Translations under genes and position numbers: made by a program
Notes under the pieces: model-generated
Told to the model about the DNA's origin: nothing
Database searches by the model: none
Seen by the model: the letters and a program-made list of their open reading frames with translations, nothing else
Shown: positions 54,294-63,252 of the stretch, in pieces
Layout: each line of letters opens with the position of its first letter
How positions within the stretch are numbered: the first letter of the stretch is position 1
Source: Collimonas sp. OK242
GTDB lineage: Bacteria > Pseudomonadota > Gammaproteobacteria > Burkholderiales > Burkholderiaceae_D
NCBI RefSeq assembly: GCF_900107095.1
Contig: NZ_FNOR01000022.1
Coordinates: 1-64,000 of the forward strand
Direction of reading: 5' to 3'
Length of the DNA: 64,000 nt

Positions 54294-55715
54294 ATGAACG
54301 ACCTGAAAATATATAACACGCTGGCGCGTGAGAAGCAGCCGTTTTCTCCAATCGAACCAGGCAAGGTCCGCATGTACGTCTGCGGCATGACGGTCTACGA
54401 CTATTGCCATCTTGGCCACGGACGGGTGATGGTGGTGTTCGATATGGTGCAGCGCTGGCTGCGCCAGTCGGGATTGGACGTTACTTACGTGCGCAATATC
54501 ACCGACATCGATGACAAGATCATCAAGCGCGCCGTCGAGAATGGCGAAACGATCTCGCAGCTGACCGGCCGCTTCATTCAGGCCATGGATGAGGATGCGG
54601 CCGCGTTGGGCGTGCAAAAGCCGGATCATGAGCCGCGCGCGACGGCGTTCGTGCCGCAGATGCTGGCCCTGATCGAAAAGCTGGAGCATAAGGGCCTGGC
54701 ATACCAGGGCGGCGACGGCGATGTGAACTATTCGGTACGCGATTTCGCCGGCTACGGTAAATTGTCGGGCAAGTCGCTCGACGATTTGCGCGCCGGCGAG
54801 CGCGTCGATGTCAATCTGGGCAAGCGCGATCCGCTCGACTTCGTCTTGTGGAAGGCCGCTAAAGAGAGCGAGCCGGAAGAAGTCAAATGGAACTCGCGCT
54901 GGGGTCATGGCCGGCCGGGCTGGCATATCGAATGTTCCGCCATGGCGGAACAATTGCTGGGCGAGCAGTTCGATATTCATGGCGGCGGCCAGGATTTGCA
55001 GTTTCCGCATCATGAAAATGAAATCGCGCAATCGGAAGGCGCGCATGGCCACCAGTTCGTCAATTACTGGATGCACAACGGCTTTGTGCGCATCGACAAT
55101 GAAAAGATGTCCAAGTCTTTGGGAAATTTTTTCACGATTCGCGACGTCCTGAAAAAATATGATGCGGAAGTGGTGCGTTTCTTTATTCTACGGGCGCACT
55201 ACCGTAGTCCTTTGAATTATGCCGATACGAATCTGGATGACGCCAAGAATGCGCTGACACGCTTGTATACAGCATTGAAAGAAGTGCCGGCCGACGCTGC
55301 GCCGCTGGACTGGAACGAGGCCCATGCCGAGCGCCTGGCGCAAGCCATGGATGACGATTTCAATACGCCTATGGCGATCTCGGCTTTGTTCGATCTGGCC
55401 AATGAAGTCAATAAGAAACGCTCGCCGGCAGCGGCGCGCCAACTCAAAAATCTAGCCGGCGTATTGGGACTGTTGCAGCGTACTCCTGAAGATTTCTTGA
55501 AAGGCCGGGCGCTCGCCGGTTACGATGTTGTCGGAAATGGCATTGCACAAGCGGCTTTGTCAGAGCAAGATATCCTACTCAAAATTCAAGCTCGTCAAGC
55601 AGCAAAAACAGCCAAGGATTTTTCTGCCGCAGACCAGATCCGCAAGGAACTGCAGGCCGATGGCATCTTGCTGGAAGATAAGCCCGGTGGTCAGACCGAA
55701 TGGCGAAGGGCGTAA
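54294..55715 (+). CDS. cysS: Cysteinyl-tRNA synthetase
   Basis: This 473-residue class I aminoacyl-tRNA synthetase charges tRNA-Cys. A HIGH-type motif appears in [14 protein letters not shown] zinc-binding cysteine is in MYVCGMTVY, others in [10 protein letters not shown] and the [11 protein letters not shown] block, and the KMSKS loop in [13 protein letters not shown]. The anticodon-binding region at the C-terminus is complete. It starts a housekeeping cluster running through lysC. Confidence 0.97.
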   Translation: MNDLKIYNTLAREKQPFSPIEPGKVRMYVCGMTVYDYCHLGHGRVMVVFDMVQRWLRQSGLDVTYVRNITDIDDKIIKRAVENGETISQLTGRFIQAMDEDAAALGVQKPDHEPRATAFVPQMLALIEKLEHKGLAYQGGDGDVNYSVRDFAGYGKLSGKSLDDLRAGERVDVNLGKRDPLDFVLWKAAKESEPEEVKWNSRWGHGRPGWHIECSAMAEQLLGEQFDIHGGGQDLQFPHHENEIAQSEGAHGHQFVNYWMHNGFVRIDNEKMSKSLGNFFTIRDVLKKYDAEVVRFFILRAHYRSPLNYADTNLDDAKNALTRLYTALKEVPADAAPLDWNEAHAERLAQAMDDDFNTPMAISALFDLANEVNKKRSPAAARQLKNLAGVLGLLQRTPEDFLKGRALAGYDVVGNGIAQAALSEQDILLKIQARQAAKTAKDFSAADQIRKELQADGILLEDKPGGQTEWRRA

Positions 55716-55719
55716 CCGT

Positions 55720-56370
55720 ATGCAAAAAACGATAGCTGTCGACACCCCTTTTTTTGTGCCTTCGTATTGGGAGGACGCCAAAGTTGAGTTGATGAAGCGT
55801 GACCGCATCATGCGTAAATTGATCCCGCAATTCGGCGACCTGCATCTGGTTGGCCGCGGCGAGGCGTTTACCACGCTGGCGCGTTCGGTAGTCGGCCAGC
55901 AGATTTCCGTCAAGGCAGCGGAATCTGTATGGCAAAAATTTCTGTTAGTCTGTCCTAAGACCACTCCCGCCCAAGTATTAAAAGCCGGTCCCGAACAACT
56001 TGCGGCTTGCGGTTTGTCTAAGCGTAAAGCAGACTATATTCTAGATCTGGCCGATCATTTCAAGGCGAAACGGGTCAATGCCGAACAGTGGCAGGAGATG
56101 GAAGACGAGGAAGTCATCGCGGATTTGACGCAAATTCGCGGCATCGGACGCTGGACAGCGGAGATGTTTTTGATATTTAATTTGCTCCGGCCCAATATTT
56201 TGCCTTTGGATGACCTGGGGTTGCTTAAAGGCATTAGTGTCAACTACTTTTCAGGAGAGCCGGTTTCGCGTAGCGATGCGCGCGAGGTATCTGCCAACTG
56301 GGAGCCGTGGCGCACCGTGGCGACCTGGTATCTATGGCGTAGCCTGGATGCGGTGTCTGCAGAGTATTAA
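55720..56370 (+). CDS. DNA-3-methyladenine glycosylase II (AlkA/HhH-GPD)
   Basis: This 216-residue base-excision enzyme removes alkylated purines from DNA. The HhH-GPD fold is shown by FTTLARSVVGQQISVKAAESVW, LSKRKADYILDLADHF and IRGIGRWTAEMFLIFNL (helix-hairpin-helix with the K/R of the GPD loop), then LPLDDLGLLKGI with the catalytic Asp. It is shorter than E. coli AlkA (no N-terminal TBP-like half), like MpgII-type glycosylases. The start at 55720 is four bases after the cysS stop; the upstream open frame overlaps cysS. Confidence 0.9.
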   Translation: MQKTIAVDTPFFVPSYWEDAKVELMKRDRIMRKLIPQFGDLHLVGRGEAFTTLARSVVGQQISVKAAESVWQKFLLVCPKTTPAQVLKAGPEQLAACGLSKRKADYILDLADHFKAKRVNAEQWQEMEDEEVIADLTQIRGIGRWTAEMFLIFNLLRPNILPLDDLGLLKGISVNYFSGEPVSRSDAREVSANWEPWRTVATWYLWRSLDAVSAEY

Positions 56371-56434
56371 GTCATTGCCCGATGGTGATTTTAAGTAATT
56401 TCATCGGCAGTGACAGTTTAATCAAGGGAGTAAT

Positions 56435-57409
56435 ATGAGTAAAACAACATTCCTCGGCTTCGAACAGCCGATTGCCGAGTTGGACGCCAAGATCGAAGAG
56501 CTGCGTTTTGTCCAGGATGACTCTGCGGTAGATATTTCGGAAGAAATTGAGCGCCTGTCGAAAAAAAGCCAGCAATTGACTAAGGATATCTACGCAAAAC
56601 TGACTCCTTGGCAAGTTTCTCAGATTTCACGTCATCCGCAGCGCCCATACACCATGGATTATGTGAATGAAATATTCACCGACTTCCATGAGTTGCACGG
56701 CGATCGCACTTACGCCGACGACCAGTCGATAGTCGGCGGTCTGGCGCGCTTCAACGGCCAGGCTTGCATGGTGATCGGCCATCAAAAAGGGCGCGACACC
56801 AAAGAGCGCGCATTGCGTAATTTCGGCATGCCCAAACCGGAAGGTTATCGCAAGGCCCTGCGCCTGATGAAGGTGGCGGAAAAATTCGGCCTGCCGATCT
56901 TCACCTTTGTCGATACCCCGGGCGCGTTCCCGGGCATCGATGCGGAAGAGCGTGGGCAGTCGGAAGCGATCGGCCATAATTTGTACGCGATGGCGGAATT
57001 GAAAGTGCCGCTGATTGCTACCATCATCGGCGAAGGCGGCTCCGGCGGCGCCTTGGCGATTGCGGTCGGCGATGCAGTCCTGATGCTTCAGTACGCGACT
57101 TATTCGGTAATTTCGCCTGAAGGTTGTGCCTCGATCTTGTGGAAAACCGCTGAGCGCGCAGCCGACGCTGCCGATGCTCTGGGCCTGACCGCACATCGCT
57201 TGAAAGCAGTCGGCCTGATCGACAAGATCGTCAGCGAACCGCTGGGCGGCGCCCATCGCGATCCAAAGCAGATGGCTTCCCTGTTGAAGCGCGCATTGGC
57301 GGACACCTTGCGCCAGTTTCAAGGCGTCAAGACCAAGGATCTGTTGAATGCACGCCATGAAAAGCTGATGAGCTACGGTAAATTCAAGGAAGTGCTGGCT
57401 GCAGAATAG
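56435..57409 (+). CDS. accA: Acetyl-CoA carboxylase carboxyltransferase subunit alpha
   Basis: This 324-residue alpha subunit transfers the carboxyl group from biotin to acetyl-CoA, making malonyl-CoA for fatty-acid synthesis. Signature blocks are [48 protein letters not shown]-type [39 protein letters not shown] and [16 protein letters not shown]. It works with AccD (outside this window). tilS follows two bases after its stop. Confidence 0.97.
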   Translation: MSKTTFLGFEQPIAELDAKIEELRFVQDDSAVDISEEIERLSKKSQQLTKDIYAKLTPWQVSQISRHPQRPYTMDYVNEIFTDFHELHGDRTYADDQSIVGGLARFNGQACMVIGHQKGRDTKERALRNFGMPKPEGYRKALRLMKVAEKFGLPIFTFVDTPGAFPGIDAEERGQSEAIGHNLYAMAELKVPLIATIIGEGGSGGALAIAVGDAVLMLQYATYSVISPEGCASILWKTAERAADAADALGLTAHRLKAVGLIDKIVSEPLGGAHRDPKQMASLLKRALADTLRQFQGVKTKDLLNARHEKLMSYGKFKEVLAAE

Positions 57410-57411
57410 GC

Positions 57412-58857
57412 GTGTCGAATTCATCTACCACTAGTATCTACGCGTACTTAGAAGCTACTCTGGCGGCCATCGCAAAAGCCGCGCGAACGTTTCCTGCCAC
57501 TGCTCAGGAGCGGCCCGCGCGGCTGGCGGTCGCCTATAGCGGCGGGCTGGATTCCAGCGTCCTGCTGCATGCGGCTGCACACTACGCCGGCACGCGTGGC
57601 ATCAAGCTGTTCGCCTTCCACATCCATCACGGCATCAGCCCCAACGCCGATCAATGGCAAATTCATTGCGCAGAGACTTGCGCAAAGCTGAATGTTGAAT
57701 TCGATACGCGGGGCATCGAATTGCACGGCAGCGCCAAGAGCGGCGTGGAAGAAGCGGCCCGCATCAGCCGCTACGCAGCGCTGGGCGATTTGTGCCGCCA
57801 GCATCAGATTCCCCTGTTGTTGACCGCGCATCACCTGGATGACCAGGCCGAGACCGTGTTGCTGCAATTATTGCGCGGCTCCGGCGCGGCCGGCTTGTCG
57901 GGCATGGACCGCTGGAACACGGCGCCGACTTTGCTGGGCGATGTTAAAGGCGACGCCGAGTTGCTGATGGCGCGGCCGCTGCTGAAAGTGTCGCGTGCAG
58001 CATTGGAACAATATGCAGCGGCACAACAGCTGACGTATATCGAAGACGAATCGAATCACGACCCACGCTACGCCCGCAACGCCTTGCGCCAGCAAGTCAT
58101 GCCGGTGCTGGCCCGATATTTCCCTGGATTCCAGGAACGTTTCTCGCGCAGTTCCGGGCATATGCAGACCACGCAACGATTGCTGGTCGACCTGGCGGCG
58201 CAAGACATGGTTGCCTGTGCGGACGGCGCATGCCTTGATTTGGAGCAGGTGCGAAAGCTGAGCGGCGAGCGGATCGATAATCTGCTGCGCTACTGGTTCG
58301 GCTTGCACCATTTACGCATGCCATCCAGCGCCTGGCTGAGTGAAATGCGGCAGCAATTGCTGGAAGCTAAAGCCGATGCGCAATTGTGCGTGACGCATCC
58401 GGATTGCCATATCCGCCGTCACAGGAACCGCGTGTTCCTGACGCCGCGTGACGCTATCGATCGCTCGCAGATCGCGCCGCAAGCGTTTCGCTGGAACGGC
58501 GAGGCGGAAATGCATTTTCCTGAATTCGGCGGTGTGCTGCACTTTGACCAGGCAGAGCAGGGCATTGGCGCCGACTGGCTGCGCGCACAAGTCTTGCAGA
58601 TTCAATACCGGTGCGGCGGCGAGCGCCTCAAGCTGGCGTTTAACCGGCCCACAAAAAGCATCAAATATCACTATCAGGCTTGCGACGTGCCACCCTGGGA
58701 GCGTGAACGCCTGCCCTTGGTGAGCAGCGGCAAGCAGATCCTGTTTGCGGCCGGTATCGGCATGGATTGCCTGCAATTGTCGAGCGGGCCGGGGCCACAC
58801 ATCAGCCTGCGCTGGCAGGCTGATGAAATTGCGTTTAAGCAAGTTATTTTGTCCTGA
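57412..58857 (+). CDS. tilS: tRNA(Ile)-lysidine synthase
   Basis: This 481-residue ATP pyrophosphatase modifies C34 of the minor tRNA-Ile (CAU) to lysidine, making it read AUA. The PP-loop reads VAYSGGLDSSVLLHAA (SGGxDS). FHIHHGISPNADQW, LTAHHLDDQAETVLLQLLRGSGAAGLSG and YIEDESNHDPRYARNALR are family signatures, followed by substrate-binding and C-terminal domains. The start is GTG, two bases after the accA stop, so translation is coupled. Confidence 0.95.
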   Translation: MSNSSTTSIYAYLEATLAAIAKAARTFPATAQERPARLAVAYSGGLDSSVLLHAAAHYAGTRGIKLFAFHIHHGISPNADQWQIHCAETCAKLNVEFDTRGIELHGSAKSGVEEAARISRYAALGDLCRQHQIPLLLTAHHLDDQAETVLLQLLRGSGAAGLSGMDRWNTAPTLLGDVKGDAELLMARPLLKVSRAALEQYAAAQQLTYIEDESNHDPRYARNALRQQVMPVLARYFPGFQERFSRSSGHMQTTQRLLVDLAAQDMVACADGACLDLEQVRKLSGERIDNLLRYWFGLHHLRMPSSAWLSEMRQQLLEAKADAQLCVTHPDCHIRRHRNRVFLTPRDAIDRSQIAPQAFRWNGEAEMHFPEFGGVLHFDQAEQGIGADWLRAQVLQIQYRCGGERLKLAFNRPTKSIKYHYQACDVPPWERERLPLVSSGKQILFAAGIGMDCLQLSSGPGPHISLRWQADEIAFKQVILS

Positions 58858-58981
58858 ACAGCATCGCCGACCGTACTTTCTCTCCGGTAAGCCTCTTGTC
58901 ATCATCGGCTGTTGCGAGTAGAGTAAAGGGTTGATTTATTTTTTGCACCACACCCGCTTCTAGCACCCACCTACATTCCCT

Positions 58982-60232
58982 ATGGCTTTAATTGTCCACA
59001 AATACGGCGGCACTTCGATGGGCTCGCCCGAGCGCATCAAGAATGTCGCCCTGCGCGTCGCCAAATGGCATGACGCCGGCCACCAGATCGTCGTGGTGCC
59101 CTCCGCGATGTCCGGTGAAACCAACCGTCTTCTGGGCCTGGCAAAAGAAATTACCGCCCAGCCCGATCCGCGCGAACTCGATATGCTGGCCGCTACCGGC
59201 GAGCAGGCATCGGTCGCCTTGCTAGCCATGGCCTTGCATGCGATAGGCAAGGACGCGGTATCCTACGCGGGCTGGCAAGTCGCCATTGAAACCGACTCGG
59301 CCCACACCAAGGCCCGGATTCGTTCGATTGACGATACCAAGGTACGGCAAGACCTGGATGCCGGCAAAGTGGTGATCATCACCGGCTTCCAGGGTGTCGA
59401 CGACCAGGGCAATATCACGACCCTGGGCCGCGGCGGTTCCGATACGTCGGCAGTCGCCGTGGCCGCTGCGCTGAAGGCCGCGGAGTGCATGATCTATACC
59501 GACGTCGACGGTGTCTACACTACCGATCCGCGTGTGGTGTCGGATGCGCGCCGCCTGAAGACCGTCACCTTTGAAGAAATGCTGGAGATGGCATCGCTGG
59601 GCTCTAAAGTGCTGCAGATTCGCTCGGTCGAATTTGCCGGCAACTACAAAATGCCAACCCGCGTGCTGTCTTCGCTGACTGACCCCTTAATGCCGTTGGA
59701 AGAAGAAGCAATTTCCGGCACCCTGATTTCGTTTGAGGAAGACACCAAGATGGAACAAGCCACCATTACCGGCATCGCGTTCAATCGCGACGAGACCAAG
59801 ATTACCGTGCTCGGCGTGCCTGACCGTCCCGGCATCGCCTACCAGATTCTCGGCGCAGTCGCCGAGGCCAATATCGAAGTCGACATGATTATCCAGAATC
59901 AGTCGGTCGACGGCAAGACCGATTTCACCTTTACCGTGCCGCGCGGCGAGTACACCAAGGCGATGGATGTCTTGAACGAGAAGGTCAAAGCGCATATCGG
60001 CGCTGCCAGCATCACTGGCGACGCCAAGGTGTCCAAGGTGTCGGTAGTGGGCGTAGGCATGCGCAGCCATGTCGGCATCGCTTCGCAAATGTTCCGTACC
60101 CTGGCGGAAGAGGGTATCAATATCCAGATGATTTCGACCTCTGAAATCAAGATTTCGGTGCTGATCGACGAGAAGTACATGGAACTGGCAGTGCGTGCCT
60201 TGCACAAGGCTTTTGGACTGGAAAGTGCTTAA
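58982..60232 (+). CDS. lysC: Aspartokinase
   Basis: This 416-residue enzyme phosphorylates L-aspartate at the head of the lysine, threonine and methionine pathway. The kinase domain starts ALIVHKYGGTSMGSPERIK and includes TLGRGGSDTSAVAVAAAL and YTDVDGVYTTDPRVV. Two C-terminal ACT domains (KITVLGVPDRPGIAYQILG; VSVVGVGMRSHVGIASQMF) bind the feedback inhibitors lysine and/or threonine. The ACT arrangement fits the Corynebacterium/Pseudomonas-type alpha subunit, in which an internal start can also produce a short beta subunit. Confidence 0.96.
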   Translation: MALIVHKYGGTSMGSPERIKNVALRVAKWHDAGHQIVVVPSAMSGETNRLLGLAKEITAQPDPRELDMLAATGEQASVALLAMALHAIGKDAVSYAGWQVAIETDSAHTKARIRSIDDTKVRQDLDAGKVVIITGFQGVDDQGNITTLGRGGSDTSAVAVAAALKAAECMIYTDVDGVYTTDPRVVSDARRLKTVTFEEMLEMASLGSKVLQIRSVEFAGNYKMPTRVLSSLTDPLMPLEEEAISGTLISFEEDTKMEQATITGIAFNRDETKITVLGVPDRPGIAYQILGAVAEANIEVDMIIQNQSVDGKTDFTFTVPRGEYTKAMDVLNEKVKAHIGAASITGDAKVSKVSVVGVGMRSHVGIASQMFRTLAEEGINIQMISTSEIKISVLIDEKYMELAVRALHKAFGLESA

Positions 60233-60347
60233 TCGAAAATTTTTTCGAAAAAAGCTGTTAATCTCGCATAGCGTTATTGACCAAAACCGCATGAAAAGTT
60301 ATTATTCGTGTCCTTAACGCGGCGTTGTAAAAAAGCCGTTTAAGTTT

Positions 60348-60441
60348 GGAGGCGTGGCCGAGTGGTCGAAGGCACTTCCCTGCTAAGGAAGCATATGGGC
60401 TTAAACCTGTATCGTGGGTTCGACTCCCACCGCCTCCTCCA
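60348..60441 (+). tRNA. tRNA-Ser (anticodon GCT)
   Basis: The 94-base sequence starts GGAGGCGTGGCCGAGTGG and pairs with CGCCTCC at 60431-60437. The anticodon stem CTTCC/GGAAG encloses CTGCTAA, giving anticodon GCT, and a long variable arm marks a class II tRNA. The T-arm is GGGTTCGACTCCC. A CCA is encoded (60439-60441), but the discriminator base before it is T, where G is usual for serine tRNAs. Confidence 0.93.
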
Positions 60442-60472
60442 AGAACATGTTCTGCAATGTTTGAGAACGTAC

Positions 60473-60516
60473 AAAAAACCGCGTCTAGCCTTGTGCTGGT
60501 GCGGTTTTTTTTGTTT
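60473..60516 (+). terminator. Intrinsic terminator after tRNA-Ser
   Basis: AAAAAACCGC (60473-60482) pairs with GCGGTTTTTT (60501-60510), with further T after it. This is a classic hairpin plus T-run 32 bases after the tRNA 3' end. It should end the tRNA transcript before the mprF-like gene. Confidence 0.85.
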
Positions 60517-60645
60517 TTGCGGCACTTTTCTTTGTCAGTTTATTACTTGCTGTAGCGAACCTTGCTCCGTAAACCGGCTCTTACCAGTTGTTAAAGCAGT
60601 CAACGGTTGACCTGATCGAGGTTCGGCCGGATAGATAAAGGTTCC

Positions 60646-63252
60646 ATGGTACGTCATCCATCCTCATCACAAACAGATATGCCGACGCCTGGCGTCACTG
60701 CTGCCGTCCAGAAGACGGGCGTAAGCTGGCGCTTTTGGCTGACGATGCTAGTGGTGCTGATCCTGGGCGCCATGGTGTTCAAGTCTCTGCATACCTTGCT
60801 CGCCGCCGTGCACTATCGCAGCATCGTGCATGCGGTCAAACATACGCCGCTGAGCAATCTTTTACTGGCGGGGCTGGCGACGGCAGTCAGTTATCTGTCG
60901 CTGGCCGGCTACGATGTGTCCAGCTTGCGTTACGTCGGCGCCAAGGTCAAAGGGACCACCATCGGTTTGACCTCATTCATTGCCTACGCGCTCGGCAATA
61001 CAGTCGGACTCGGGGTACTGACCGGCGGTACGATACGCATGCGCCTGTACACCGCCAGCGGCGTCGAAGCATCTCAGGTGGCGCAGGCCATCGCCTTCAA
61101 CGCCGGCGCGTTCGGCCTCGGCATGACTACCTTTGGCGCCATCGGCTTGCTGTGGGGCGCACCGCAGGTTCAGGCGCTGGCGCATATTCCGAGCTGGCTG
61201 CTACGCGCGATCGCCAGCCTGGTGCTGCTGGGCGTCGCCGCTTTTATCCTCCTGTGCCGCGTGCGCCGCGATCTGCTGCTGTTCGGGCGCTGGAATTTGC
61301 GCTTGCCGGAAGCCGGCCTGGCCCTGCGCCAATTGTTGATCTCTGCCGTGGATTTGAGCGCGGCGGCGGCAACCTTGTGGTTCTTGCTGCCCAGCGGCGT
61401 GATCGATTTGCCGACCTTCGTCGCGTTCTATGCGATAGCGATGGCGCTGGGCGTGATCAGCCATGTGCCGGGCGGCGTCGGCGTATTCGAGGCAGTGATC
61501 TTGCTGGCTTGCGCCAATCACGCGCCAACCAGCGACATCGCGGCTGCCTTGCTGCTGTACCGGGCCGTTTATTTTCTGCTGCCGCTGTTGCTGGCAACGA
61601 TTTTGCTCGCTGCATTTGAAATGCGTTCCGGCGTCGGCGCGCCGGTGGCGCGCGCGGCCGTGAAATTATCGCCGTGGCTGCTCACGGCGTTGACGCTGGT
61701 GACGGGCACCATGCTGCTGATATCCGGCGTTACGCCCGCCACCCGCCATGCCGAAGAACTGCTGAGGCTGCATGTGCCGCTGTTTGTGGTGGAAGCATCG
61801 CACCTGATCGGCAGTGTGGCCGGTTTGGCGATGCTGTTCCTGGCGCGCGGCCTGCTGCATCGGCTCGATGCGGCCTGGTGGGCGTCGCTGGTGCTGACTG
61901 TGATCGCCGCGGTTCTGGCGCTGCCTAAGGGTATCGCCATTTCCGAATTCATCGTGCTGTTCGTGCTGGCCTCGCTGCTGGTGATTTCGCGCAAACAATT
62001 CGACCGGCGCTCATCTTTGTTTTCACAAACCTTCGAGCCCGGCTGGCTGATTGCGGTTGCCTGCGTGCTCGCGGCTTGCGGCTGGATACTGTTGTTCGCC
62101 TATCGCGATATCGATTTTGCCGACCGCATGTGGTGGCAGTTTGCATTCGACGATTATGCGCCGCGCTCGATGCGAACGCTGATGGTGGCGGCCGTCATGG
62201 CCCTGGGCCTGGGTCTGTGGCAGTTGTTCCGGCGCTCCACCGGCATCGCCGAACGTCCGGGCGAAGCAGAATTGCAGCGCGCCGCCGAGATCGTGCGCAA
62301 GCAGCCGGCTGCAGACGCTTGCCTGGCCTTGATGGGCGATAAAAGCTTGCTGTTCTCTACTTCCGGCAACAGTTTCATCATGTTTGCCAAACATAATCGT
62401 TCCTGGGTCGCGTTATCCGATCCGGTCGGCGACCAGAAAGAGTGGTCGGAGCTGATCTGGCGTTTCATCGAACTGGCTGATAGCCACGGCGGCCGTGCCG
62501 CTTTCTATAAAGTGCGGCCGCAATCGTTGCCCTTGTATCTGGATGCCGGTTTGCGGGTTTATAAATTGGGTGAAGAAGCTTACGTGCCGCTCGATCAATT
62601 CAGCCTGCAAGGCCCGCGCCGCGCCAATCTCAGGCATGGCGTCAATCGGGCCGAGCGCGAGGGCTTGCGTTTCGAGATGCTGCCGGTTGAACAGTTGCCG
62701 CCGTTGCTGGACCAGCTCAAAGTGGTTTCCGATGCGTGGCTGGCCGATCAGGACACGCGTGAAAAGAGTTTTTCGCTGGGTGGTTTCGATGAGGCTTATG
62801 TCCTGCGCCAGCCGGTTGCGGTGATTCGCCGCGAGGGGAAAATCATCGCCTTTGCCAGCTTAATGTGTCCTGACGCATTGCGGATCGAAGCCGCCATCGA
62901 CTTGATGCGGCAATTGCCGGATGCGCCGCCAGGCACCATGGATTTCCTGTTCTCCCAATTGATGCTGCATTTCAAGGAGCGGGGTTTTCAGCATTTTGGC
63001 CTTGGCATGGCGCCGATGTCGGGCATGAAAGACCATCAGCTGGCGCCGCGTTGGCAACGCTTTGGCCGCATGTTGTTCATGCATGGGGGGCGCTTCTATA
63101 ACTTCCGCGGCCTGCGCAATTTCAAAGACAAGTTCGATCCGGTGTGGGAGGCGCGCTACCTGGTAACCAAGGGCGGCTTGGGACCGTTGTTCGCCTTCAC
63201 CGATACCGCCGCGCTGATCAGCGGCGGCCTCAAGGGAGCTATCAGTAAATGA
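60646..63252 (+). CDS. mprF: Lysyl-phosphatidylglycerol synthase/flippase (MprF-like)
   Basis: This 868-residue protein has about 13-14 membrane helices in its N-terminal two thirds (the flippase half, e.g. GLTSFIAYALGNTVGLGVLTGGTIRMRLY and MALGVISHVPGGVGVFEAVILL). A C-terminal soluble GNAT-like DUF2156 domain follows (LMGDKSLLFSTSGNSFIMFAKHNRSWVALSDPVG ... DLMRQLPDAPPGTMDFLFSQLMLHFKERGFQHFGLGMAPMSG). It transfers an amino acid, typically lysine, from aminoacyl-tRNA to phosphatidylglycerol and flips the product. This lowers negative surface charge and raises resistance to cationic peptides. Its stop overlaps the start of the next gene by four bases. Confidence 0.92.
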   Translation: MVRHPSSSQTDMPTPGVTAAVQKTGVSWRFWLTMLVVLILGAMVFKSLHTLLAAVHYRSIVHAVKHTPLSNLLLAGLATAVSYLSLAGYDVSSLRYVGAKVKGTTIGLTSFIAYALGNTVGLGVLTGGTIRMRLYTASGVEASQVAQAIAFNAGAFGLGMTTFGAIGLLWGAPQVQALAHIPSWLLRAIASLVLLGVAAFILLCRVRRDLLLFGRWNLRLPEAGLALRQLLISAVDLSAAAATLWFLLPSGVIDLPTFVAFYAIAMALGVISHVPGGVGVFEAVILLACANHAPTSDIAAALLLYRAVYFLLPLLLATILLAAFEMRSGVGAPVARAAVKLSPWLLTALTLVTGTMLLISGVTPATRHAEELLRLHVPLFVVEASHLIGSVAGLAMLFLARGLLHRLDAAWWASLVLTVIAAVLALPKGIAISEFIVLFVLASLLVISRKQFDRRSSLFSQTFEPGWLIAVACVLAACGWILLFAYRDIDFADRMWWQFAFDDYAPRSMRTLMVAAVMALGLGLWQLFRRSTGIAERPGEAELQRAAEIVRKQPAADACLALMGDKSLLFSTSGNSFIMFAKHNRSWVALSDPVGDQKEWSELIWRFIELADSHGGRAAFYKVRPQSLPLYLDAGLRVYKLGEEAYVPLDQFSLQGPRRANLRHGVNRAEREGLRFEMLPVEQLPPLLDQLKVVSDAWLADQDTREKSFSLGGFDEAYVLRQPVAVIRREGKIIAFASLMCPDALRIEAAIDLMRQLPDAPPGTMDFLFSQLMLHFKERGFQHFGLGMAPMSGMKDHQLAPRWQRFGRMLFMHGGRFYNFRGLRNFKDKFDPVWEARYLVTKGGLGPLFAFTDTAALISGGLKGAISK

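Noticed and set aside
60233-60248. A/T hairpin after lysC as a terminator
   Set aside because: The stem is short and A/T-only, too weak to call.
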